Assembly: GCF_000420145.1 (NCBI RefSeq)
Contig: NZ_ATUJ01000001.1
Location: 186,001 to 250,000, forward strand
DNA: 64,000 bases
Origin: Paracoccus zeaxanthinifaciens ATCC 21588
GTDB taxonomy: Bacteria; Pseudomonadota; Alphaproteobacteria; Rhodobacterales; Rhodobacteraceae
Direction of reading: 5' to 3'
Part shown: piece by piece, positions 1-6,854 of the stretch
Position numbering within the stretch: position 1 is the first letter of the stretch
How the letters are laid out: each line of letters begins with the position of its first letter
Notes under the pieces: generated by a model
Told to the model about the DNA's origin: nothing
Databases searched by the model: none
The model's input: only the letters and a program-made list of their open reading frames with translations
Position numbers and translations under genes: made by a program

Positions 1-592
1 GCGACCAGAAGGTCGCGTGGCAGGGCGCATGGCCATGCCCCATCGCGATGCGCCAGTCCCGCCCGCCCATGCGGATCACCTGCCCCTCGGACAGGCGATC
101 GAACCCAAGGGGCAGCGGATGCACCACGTCGGCGAAGTTGAACGGACGTTCGGCGGCGCGCTTGGCCAGCAGCTCGACGGGCATCCCTGCGCGGCGCCAG
201 AAGTCCAGCGATTCCGCAGGCGGGCGCGGCTGGTCGTCCAGCACCAGCATCCGCGCCATCAGCCAGGCGGTGCGCGTCATCGCAAGCGATGCGCCCTGCC
301 TGGCCATCAGCCAGCCCGCAAGGCCGATATGGTCGGGGTGGTGATGCGTGCCGATCACGCGGGTGACGGGCCGCCCGCCAAGCGGTCCGGCCAGCAGCCC
401 TTCCCAGATCGCACGGCCCCGCCTGCTGTCGAAGCCGGTGTCGATCACCGTCCAGCCGTCCCCGTCATCCAGCGCGAAGACGTTCACATGGTCCAGCCGC
501 ATCGGCAGCGGCAGGCGCATCCACAGGATGCCGGGCGCGACCTCGATGGCCGCGCCTTCCTCGGGCGGGGTGTCGAAGGGCGTGCGGATCAC
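1..592 (-). CDS. MBL-fold metallohydrolase, 3' end cut by window edge
   Basis: This is a metallo-beta-lactamase-fold hydrolase read leftwards; its last residues lie outside the window. The GTG start at 592 overlaps the TGA of the acyl-CoA dehydrogenase upstream (GTGA), so the two are translationally coupled. The product begins MIRTPFDTPPEEG and carries the metal-binding THHHPDHIG motif near residue 85 (HxHxDH) and a second histidine cluster GHGHAPCHATF close to the cut edge. Many MBL proteins in acyl-CoA operons hydrolyse thioesters or lactones, but the substrate here cannot be read from sequence. The family call is secure; the function is not. Confidence 0.85.
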   Translation of the reverse strand, partial: MIRTPFDTPPEEGAAIEVAPGILWMRLPLPMRLDHVNVFALDDGDGWTVIDTGFDSRRGRAIWEGLLAGPLGGRPVTRVIGTHHHPDHIGLAGWLMARQGASLAMTRTAWLMARMLVLDDQPRPPAESLDFWRRAGMPVELLAKRAAERPFNFADVVHPLPLGFDRLSEGQVIRMGGRDWRIAMGHGHAPCHATFWS

Positions 593-2286
593 GCGGCGAA
601 ATCGCCCGCCAGCGCCTCGTCGGCGATGCCGGTCAGATCGTCCAGCCCTGCCAGCGCCTCGGCCAGGTCGCCCGCGTTGCGGGGCAGCACGCGCGCCATG
701 AAGACCCGCGCCAGCGCCCGGTGCGATTCCCCGCCGCGCAGCGCCGCCCTGAGGTGGTAATGCCCGCCAAGCACCCGCGCGAAGGCGGTCAGATAGGGCA
801 CGGCCCCGGCGAAGCGCACGGGAAGGTCGCGATCCAGCAACGCGATCGTCGCCTCGCGCAGGGTCTCGGCGGCCTGCCACAGCTGATGGGCCAGTTCCGG
901 GTTGTCGGCCTGCGCGGCCTTCGCGCCGTCCAGCACCTCGTCCAGCAGGCGCATCGCGGCATCGCCGCCATCGGCCAGCTTGCGCCCCACCAGGTCCATC
1001 GCCTGGATGCCGTTCGTCCCCTCGTAGATCGAGGTGATGCGCACGTCGCGCAGATATTGCGCGGCGCCCGTCTCCTCGACATAGCCCATGCCGCCATGGA
1101 CCTGCACGCCCATGTCGGCCACGCGGATGCCGGTGTCGGTGCCATATGCCTTGGCGATCGGCGTCAGGAAGGCCGCGCGGGCGGCGTGATCGGCATCGCC
1201 CGTCGCGCGCTCCATGTCGATGGCCGTGGCGCAGGCCAGGCCGATGGCGCGGGCGGCAAAGACCTCGGCCCGCGCGGTGGCCAGCATGCGGCGCACGTCG
1301 GGGTGGCGGATGATCGGGCCCATCTGGTTGCGGTCCTGCGCATAGGCGACGGCCTTCTGCAGCGCGGCCTCGGCCACGCCGACGCCCTGCATGCCGACGC
1401 CCAGCCGCGCGCAGTTCATCATCGTGAACATCGCGGCCATGCCCTTGTTTTCCGCACCGACCAGCCAGCCGGTCGCACCGTCATAGGACATGACGCAGGT
1501 CGGGCTGCCGTGGATGCCCAGCTTTTCCTCCAGGCTGACGACCTTGAGATCGTTGGCCACGCCCGGGTTGCCCTGATCGTCGGGGATGAATTTCGGGACC
1601 ATGAACAGGCTGATGCCGCGCGTGCCCTTGTCCGCCCCCGGCAGGCGGGCCAGCACCAGGTGGCACACGTTCGATGTGACGTCGCTGTCGCCCCAAGTGA
1701 TGTAGATCTTCTGCCCCGTGATCCGGTAGGTGCCGTCGCCCGCGGGTTCGGCCCGCGTGACCAGCGCGCCCACGTCGCTGCCCGCGCCCGGCTCGGTCAG
1801 GTTCATGGTGCCCGACCATTCGCCGCTGATCAGCTTGGGCAGGTACAGGGCCTTCAGCTCGTCGCTGGCGTGATGTTCCAGCGCCTCGATCTGCCCTTGG
1901 GTCAGCAGCGGGTTCAGCTGCAGCGCAAGGTTCGCGCCCGACATCATTTCCGCGACCGACATGTTCAGCGCCTGCGGCAGGCCCATGCCGCCATGTTCGG
2001 GATCGGCGGAGACGCCGACCCAGCCGCCCTCGGCGATGGCCCGGAACCCGTCCGCGAAGCCGGGCGAGGATCTGACGACGCCGTTCTCCAGCACCGCGGG
2101 GGTGTGATCGCCGGCCATGTTCAGCGGCGCCAGCACCTCCGAGCACAGCTTGCCGGCCTCGTCCAGGATCGCGGTCGCGGTTTCCGGCGTCGCCTCGGCG
2201 AAGCGTTCGGTCGCGGCGACATCCGCGAAGGGCACGACATGGCGAAGGATGAAGTCGATCTGCGCGACCGGCGCCTTGTAGGACAT
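589..2286 (-). CDS. Acyl-CoA dehydrogenase, DmdC-like subfamily
   Basis: FAD-dependent acyl-CoA dehydrogenase of about 565 residues, which introduces the alpha-beta double bond in an acyl-CoA. The length, the N-terminus MSYKAPVAQIDFIL, the motif MNLTEPGAGSDVG near residue 160 and the extra C-terminal acyl-CoA dehydrogenase-like domain fit the long subfamily that includes 3-methylmercaptopropionyl-CoA dehydrogenase (DmdC). The ATG at 2286 is chosen because GGAGGAGA lies a few bases upstream; a further in-frame start at 2313 lacks one. It overlaps the downstream MBL gene by 4 bases. DmdC proper cannot be separated from general long-type FadE paralogues without a phylogeny. Confidence 0.88.
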   Translation of the reverse strand: MSYKAPVAQIDFILRHVVPFADVAATERFAEATPETATAILDEAGKLCSEVLAPLNMAGDHTPAVLENGVVRSSPGFADGFRAIAEGGWVGVSADPEHGGMGLPQALNMSVAEMMSGANLALQLNPLLTQGQIEALEHHASDELKALYLPKLISGEWSGTMNLTEPGAGSDVGALVTRAEPAGDGTYRITGQKIYITWGDSDVTSNVCHLVLARLPGADKGTRGISLFMVPKFIPDDQGNPGVANDLKVVSLEEKLGIHGSPTCVMSYDGATGWLVGAENKGMAAMFTMMNCARLGVGMQGVGVAEAALQKAVAYAQDRNQMGPIIRHPDVRRMLATARAEVFAARAIGLACATAIDMERATGDADHAARAAFLTPIAKAYGTDTGIRVADMGVQVHGGMGYVEETGAAQYLRDVRITSIYEGTNGIQAMDLVGRKLADGGDAAMRLLDEVLDGAKAAQADNPELAHQLWQAAETLREATIALLDRDLPVRFAGAVPYLTAFARVLGGHYHLRAALRGGESHRALARVFMARVLPRNAGDLAEALAGLDDLTGIADEALAGDFAA

Positions 2287-2397
2287 CGGGGTCTCCTCCA
2301 TGCGCCTTGGCATCCGGGGCCGGCGCGACTATCAAATGCGTTCAGCGGCATCTTGGGCCGCCAACGAAACCGGCTCAACCGAAACCCCGCGTCACGG

Positions 2398-3348
2398 ATG
2401 AACACCCTCAGGCTGAACCCCGACGATACCGGCATGCAGTCGGCAGCGGATCTGCTGTCGGCGGGCGAATGCGTGGCCATCCCGACCGAGACCGTCTACG
2501 GCCTTGCCGCCGATGCGCGACAGGGGCAGGCGGTCGCGCGGATCTATGCCGCCAAGGGGCGGCCCAGCTTCAACCCGCTGATCGTGCACGTCCCCGATGC
2601 GGATGCTGCCGCGGCCATCGCGGACTTGGCCCCGCAGGCGCGCGCGCTGGCCGATGCCTTCTGGCCGGGTCCGCTGACGATGGTGCTGCCCTTGCGCGCG
2701 GATGCGGGCATCGCCTCGCTGGTGACGGCGGGGCTGGACACGATCGGGCTGCGCGTGCCCGCCCATCCGGCGGCGCGCGACCTGCTGCGCCGCTTCGGCG
2801 GACCGCTGGCCGCGCCCTCGGCCAATGCCTCGGGCCGGATCAGCCCGACCAGCGCGGATCACGTCCTGTCGCCCGATGGCGGGCTGGACGGGCGCATCGC
2901 CGCGGTGCTGGATGCCGGCCCCTGCGCGGTGGGCGTGGAATCGACGATCATGGGCTGGCCCGAGGGCACGGCGACGCTGCTGCGTCCGGGCGGCATCGCC
3001 GCCGAGGATATCGAGACCGTGCTGGGCGCCCCCGTCGCGCGGCACCAGGGCGACCCCTCACGCCCCAGTGCGCCGGGTCAGCTGAGCAGCCATTACGCGC
3101 CGAACGCGGCCCTGCGGCTGGACGTGACCGACCCCCTGCCCCACGAGACGCATATCGCCTTCGGTCAGCCGGGGCCCTTCACCCTGTCGGCCAGCGGCGA
3201 CCTGTCCGAGGCCGCCGCCCGCCTGTTCGACATGCTGCGCCGCGCCGACCTGGCGGGGCGTCCGATCTCGGTCGCGCCGATCCCGGAAGGGGGCCTTGGC
3301 GCGGCGATCAACGACCGCCTGCGCCGTGCCGCGGCCCCCCGCGACTGA
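2398..3348 (+). CDS. L-threonylcarbamoyladenylate synthase, Sua5/YrdC family
   Basis: Makes threonylcarbamoyl-AMP from threonine, bicarbonate and ATP for the t6A37 modification of tRNAs reading ANN codons. The 316-residue product has the YrdC core in residues 1-200, with the signatures AIPTETVYGLAADA and KGRPSFNPLIVHV and the strand TIGLRVPAHPAARDLL. The C-terminal extension of about 100 residues is the Sua5 domain, so this is the long Sua5 form rather than short TsaC. It is divergent from the acyl-CoA dehydrogenase and its stop directly abuts the stop of glutamate dehydrogenase on the other strand. The ATG at 2398 has only a weak ribosome-binding site; the Met at 2434 is an alternative. Confidence 0.92.
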   Translation: MNTLRLNPDDTGMQSAADLLSAGECVAIPTETVYGLAADARQGQAVARIYAAKGRPSFNPLIVHVPDADAAAAIADLAPQARALADAFWPGPLTMVLPLRADAGIASLVTAGLDTIGLRVPAHPAARDLLRRFGGPLAAPSANASGRISPTSADHVLSPDGGLDGRIAAVLDAGPCAVGVESTIMGWPEGTATLLRPGGIAAEDIETVLGAPVARHQGDPSRPSAPGQLSSHYAPNAALRLDVTDPLPHETHIAFGQPGPFTLSASGDLSEAAARLFDMLRRADLAGRPISVAPIPEGGLGAAINDRLRRAAAPRD

Positions 3349-4776
3349 TCACAACCCGAGCGAGTTGTAGACGTTCGAGATCCGGCGGATCGCCACGACA
3401 TAGGCGGCCGTGCGCATGTCGTCGACGCGCGGGTTGTTCACCCAGACCTCCTTCATCTTCTTGAAGCTTTCGCGCATCGTGTCGTCCAGACCCGAGCGCA
3501 CCAGCTCCAGCTCGTCCGCGCCGGTCAGGAAGCTTTCCTTGAAGCCCTTGGACAGGGTCCAGTTCAGGCCGGTATCGGCCGACAGGCGCTCCAGCTCCTC
3601 GACGATCATGCGGGCGCGGGCCTCCTCGTGGCGACGCTCCAGCCGGCCGAGGCTGATCTGCGACAGGTTCTTGACCCATTCGAAATACGAGACCGTCACA
3701 CCGCCCGCGTTGGCATACATGTCGGGGATGATCACGGTGCCCTTCTCGCGCAGGATGCGGTCGGCATCGGCGGTGACGGGACCGTTCGCGGCCTCGATGA
3801 TCAGCCTGGCGCGGATGCGGTCGGCATTGGTCGCGTCGATCACGCTCTCGACCGCGGCGGGGATCAGGATGTCGCAATCGTCTTCCAGCGCGCGCAGGCC
3901 GTCCTCGGTGAAATCGCCGCCGGCAAAGCCCTTCACGCCGCCCGTCGCGCGGATATGGCCGCGCAGCGCGTCGATGTTGATGCCCTGCGGGTTGCGGATC
4001 ACGCCGTCGCGCTCGATGACGCAGGTGACCAGCGCCTTGTCCTCGGCCGACAGGAACTGCGCGGCGTGATAGCCCACATTGCCCAGACCCTGCACGACGA
4101 CGCGCTTGCCGCCCAGATCGCCGGTCAGCCCGGCCTTCTTCATCACGTCGTCATGGCGGAAGAATTCGCGCAGCGCGTATTGCACGCCGCGGCCCGTGGC
4201 CTCGACCCGTCCGTCGATGCCGCCCGCGTGGCGCGGCTTGCCGGTGACGCAGGCCTTGGCGTTGATGTCGTCGGGGTGCAGGCGCTTGTAGGCGTCGGCC
4301 ATCCAGGCCATCTCGCGCTCGCCCGTGCCCATGTCGGGGGCCGGCACGTTCTGGCTGGGCGAGATCAGGTTGCGGCGCGACAGCTCGTAGGTGAAGCGGC
4401 GGGTGATGCGCTCCAGCTCGTCCTCGTTCCAGGCGCGGGGGTCGATGCACAGCCCGCCCTTGGACCCGCCGAAGGGCACCTCGACCAGTGCGCATTTATA
4501 GGTCATCAGGGCGGCCAGCGCCTCGACCTCGTCCTGGTTCACGTCCAGCGAATAGCGGATGCCGCCCTTCACGGGCTCCATATGTTCGGAATGGACCGCG
4601 CGATAGCCGGTGAAGGTGTGGATCTGGCCGCGAAGCCGGACCCCGAAGCGAACGACATAGGTCGAGTTGCAGACCCGGATCTTTTCCTCGAGTCCCGGCG
4701 ACAATTCCATCAGGCTGGCGGCCTTCGTGAACATCTGATCGACCGAATCACGGAACGAAAGAAGGTTGTGGGCCAT
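3349..4776 (-). CDS. gdhA: Glu/Leu/Phe/Val-type glutamate dehydrogenase
   Basis: Interconverts glutamate and 2-oxoglutarate plus ammonia with NAD(P). The 475-residue product shows the active-site segment VPFGGSKGGLCIDP near residues 100-112, holding the catalytic lysine, and a Rossmann fold with VVVQGLGNVGYHAAQ near residue 225. AGGAGG stands 9 bases before the ATG. Upstream is a TetR regulator on the opposite strand, with 228 bases between the two starts. Cofactor preference cannot be told from sequence here. It resembles the small hexameric dehydrogenases typical of Rhodobacterales, not the very large NAD-GDH. Confidence 0.93.
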   Translation of the reverse strand: MAHNLLSFRDSVDQMFTKAASLMELSPGLEEKIRVCNSTYVVRFGVRLRGQIHTFTGYRAVHSEHMEPVKGGIRYSLDVNQDEVEALAALMTYKCALVEVPFGGSKGGLCIDPRAWNEDELERITRRFTYELSRRNLISPSQNVPAPDMGTGEREMAWMADAYKRLHPDDINAKACVTGKPRHAGGIDGRVEATGRGVQYALREFFRHDDVMKKAGLTGDLGGKRVVVQGLGNVGYHAAQFLSAEDKALVTCVIERDGVIRNPQGINIDALRGHIRATGGVKGFAGGDFTEDGLRALEDDCDILIPAAVESVIDATNADRIRARLIIEAANGPVTADADRILREKGTVIIPDMYANAGGVTVSYFEWVKNLSQISLGRLERRHEEARARMIVEELERLSADTGLNWTLSKGFKESFLTGADELELVRSGLDDTMRESFKKMKEVWVNNPRVDDMRTAAYVVAIRRISNVYNSLGL

Positions 4777-4895
4777 GATCGCTGTCCTCCTGGGTGGCGC
4801 GTATGTTGGTTATGGCGCCGCCAAACTAGGGTGATTCCAAGCCGTTAACCACAGGGGATCGACAGGGTTCTGCACATAATTTAATCACGTCGCCG

Positions 4896-5004
4896 AGATA
4901 TCGGTGAAAACCTGCTTAAATTTGAATGTACAAATATGGTCGGGAACGACATTTGGTCGGAAGCGATTATAGAACCCTGCGATATAACGAAGAAGACGAT
5001 TTTC
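4896..5004. promoter_or_regulatory. AT-rich intergenic stretch with candidate operator before the TetR gene
   Basis: This segment is clearly poorer in GC than its surroundings. It contains the imperfect palindrome ATTTGAATGTACAAAT (about 4920-4935), whose arms ATTTG and CAAAT are exact. TetR regulators commonly repress their own divergent promoter through such sites, so this is a plausible operator controlling the TetR gene and perhaps gdhA. No convincing -35/-10 pair was found. Confidence 0.3.
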
Positions 5005-5631
5005 ATGACGCCAGATCCGGACATCACCCGCGGTCGCAAGTTCGAGCAGGTTCGGCGCGGCGCCTCGGCGATCTTCCTTCGGGACGGCTTCGCAGGTGCC
5101 AGCGTCGACGACATTGCCCGCGCGGCACAGGTCTCCAAGGCCACGCTCTATACCTACTTCACCGACAAGTCGGTCATGTTCCGCGAGGTCATGAGCGCCA
5201 GTGCGGCCGAACTGTTCGACCCCCGGATGAACCTGGAACCGGTCGATCTGCCGCCCGACGGGCATTTCGCGGACATGCTGGCCGACGTGCTGAGCTGGGC
5301 GCTGGACCCCGAATGCCTGCGCCTCCACCGCCTTGCCATCGCCGAGGCCCACCGCTTCCCCGATTGCGTCGGCAACTATCTGCGCCTGCGCGAGGCCTGC
5401 ATCGTCCAGCCGATCCGCGCGCAGATCGATCTGTGGATCAGTCAGGGCAGCATCCGCGAACATGACAGCGACCGGTCGTCGCGGAACGTCGCCGCGATGC
5501 TGCTGGGCAATGCCATCCCGCAGGCGCTGCTGGGCCAGGTCCCCGACGAGGGCCGCATCCGCGCGACCGCCCGCGACTGCGCCTGGCTGTTCACGCTGGT
5601 CCACGGCATCCGCCAGGACACGACAGCCTGA
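5005..5631 (+). CDS. TetR/AcrR-family transcriptional regulator
   Basis: One-component regulator of 208 residues. Residues 10-60 form the TetR helix-turn-helix, with the recognition-helix signature SVDDIARAAQVSKATLYTYF. The C-terminal part is an AefR-like ligand and dimer domain (ECLRLHRLAIAEAHRFP). Met at 5005 is preferred over the in-frame Met at 4936 because the added 23 residues (MVGNDIWSEAII) do not look like TetR sequence and lie in AT-rich promoter-like DNA. The target may be gdhA, itself, or the lipoprotein genes downstream; the sequence does not decide. Confidence 0.88.
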   Translation: MTPDPDITRGRKFEQVRRGASAIFLRDGFAGASVDDIARAAQVSKATLYTYFTDKSVMFREVMSASAAELFDPRMNLEPVDLPPDGHFADMLADVLSWALDPECLRLHRLAIAEAHRFPDCVGNYLRLREACIVQPIRAQIDLWISQGSIREHDSDRSSRNVAAMLLGNAIPQALLGQVPDEGRIRATARDCAWLFTLVHGIRQDTTA

Positions 5632-5733
5632 TCGTCCGTGTCTTTTCAGACGCCCCGACGCATCGTATCATCCCGCCATAAGCCGGACGCATCCAAGCGT
5701 CCCGAGGGCAGTATCGGCAGGAAGAGATTTCAG

Positions 5734-6216
5734 ATGAACAGCCATGTTCTCATGGGCGGGGCGGCGCTGATCGCGCTTGGCGGATGTGCGGCACCCTTCT
5801 CGCGCACGCCACCCCTGGCCATCGACAGCTATCCCCAGGCGGTGGTGGATCAGCAGCAGGCGCAGGGCTATCAGCCCTATCCGGCGCAGGCGGCACCCGC
5901 CTATGGCGACCCCTATGCCGGGACGGCCTATGCGCAGGGCGCTGCACCGGTCGCGGCACCGGTGCAGGCGACGCCCGCGGCCCCCGCCGCCGCCAGCGGC
6001 ATCGAGGGGCTGGAGGAACGCAAGCCCGACCTGTGCAAGGCGCAGACCCATCGCGGCGCGATCGGCCAGCCCGGCAGCACGATCCCCTCGCTGGGGCTGG
6101 ACCGGTCCTATCGGGTGGTCGAATATCGCGGGATCGAGCCGCAGGACTACGACCCCAACCGCATCGTCTTCCGACTGGACGAGGCGGGCAACATCTCCAA
6201 CGTCGATTGCGGGTGA
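5734..6216 (+). CDS. Lipoprotein with inhibitor I78-like domain
   Basis: A 160-residue exported lipoprotein. The signal peptide ends in the lipobox ALGGC (cysteine near residue 18). A Tyr/Gln/Pro/Ala-rich linker of about 80 residues follows. The last 60 residues (DLCKAQTHRGAIGQPGSTI... to ISNVDCG) match the peptidase-inhibitor I78 fold, with a conserved cysteine at each end that could form a disulfide. The start is supported by GGAAGAG upstream. A second I78-type lipoprotein follows after 4 bases, so the two are surely co-transcribed. The I78 family is named for protease inhibitors, but inhibition by this member is unproven. Confidence 0.8.
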   Translation: MNSHVLMGGAALIALGGCAAPFSRTPPLAIDSYPQAVVDQQQAQGYQPYPAQAAPAYGDPYAGTAYAQGAAPVAAPVQATPAAPAAASGIEGLEERKPDLCKAQTHRGAIGQPGSTIPSLGLDRSYRVVEYRGIEPQDYDPNRIVFRLDEAGNISNVDCG

Positions 6217-6220
6217 CAGC

Positions 6221-6487
6221 ATGAAGAAGATCGCTCTCCTCCTTCCCCTTGCAGGGCTGCTTGCCGCATGCGAGCCCGTGGCACCCCCCGAACCCGAGGA
6301 TGCCTGCGGCGCCGCCGGTTACCAGGGGCTGATCGGCCAGCCGCGCTCGGTGCTGGAAAACATGAACTTCCCGCTCGGCACCCGCGTCATCGGCCCCGAG
6401 GATGCGGTGACGGCGGATTTCCGTCCCGACCGGCTGAACATCGAATACGCGCCGAACGACCGGATCGAGAAGGTCGCCTGCTATTGA
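6221..6487 (+). CDS. Small I78-family lipoprotein
   Basis: An 88-residue lipoprotein. MKKIALLLPLAGLLAAC is a textbook lipoprotein signal peptide with the lipobox cysteine at residue 17. The mature part is essentially one I78-like domain running from DACGAAGYQGLIGQP to RIEKVACY, with two cysteines placed as in the preceding gene. It lacks the long low-complexity linker of its neighbour. The pair looks like an old tandem duplication in which only one copy gained the linker. The likely location is the periplasm, anchored to a membrane. Confidence 0.8.
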   Translation: MKKIALLLPLAGLLAACEPVAPPEPEDACGAAGYQGLIGQPRSVLENMNFPLGTRVIGPEDAVTADFRPDRLNIEYAPNDRIEKVACY

Positions 6488-6518
6488 TTTGCGGCGGCGG
6501 CGCTGTCACCATTCCGAC

Positions 6519-6854
6519 ATGATGAACGCCACGCCGCCGTTTCATGCAGATCCCGATCGCGTCACCTTCGACCGCCGCGAGCTGGGCCTGATCCTGTCCA
6601 CCTATGGCCGCTTCGTCGCTGCGGGCGAATGGCGCGACTATGCGATGTCGTTCCTCAGGGATGTCGCGGTGTTCAGCGTCTTTCGCCGCGCGACGGAACA
6701 CCCGCTCTACCGGATCGAGAAGCGCCCGCGCCTGCGGAACGCCCAGGGGGCCTATGCCGTGATCGGCATGGACGGACAGATCCTGAAGCGCGGGCACGAT
6801 CTGGCCCAGGTCCTGCGCGTGCTGGACCGCAAGCTGATCCGAGGCGTGGACTAG
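6519..6854 (+). CDS. DUF2794 family protein
   Basis: A 111-residue cytoplasmic protein of unknown function. The segments FDRRELGLILSTYGRFVAAGEWRDYAM and HPLYRIEKRPRLRNAQGAYAVIG are typical of DUF2794, a family nearly confined to alphaproteobacteria. Two adjacent ATG codons (6519 and 6522) could start it. Its stop overlaps the stop of hrpB on the other strand by about 3 bases. No catalytic motif or membrane segment is visible. Confidence 0.82.
   Translation: MMNATPPFHADPDRVTFDRRELGLILSTYGRFVAAGEWRDYAMSFLRDVAVFSVFRRATEHPLYRIEKRPRLRNAQGAYAVIGMDGQILKRGHDLAQVLRVLDRKLIRGVD

Noticed and set aside
721..2396. Long open frame on the + strand antisense to the acyl-CoA dehydrogenase
   Set aside because: High GC content makes such frames common opposite real genes. 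The translation is His/Gly/Arg-rich with no family motif, while the - strand frame is a clear dehydrogenase with a ribosome-binding site.
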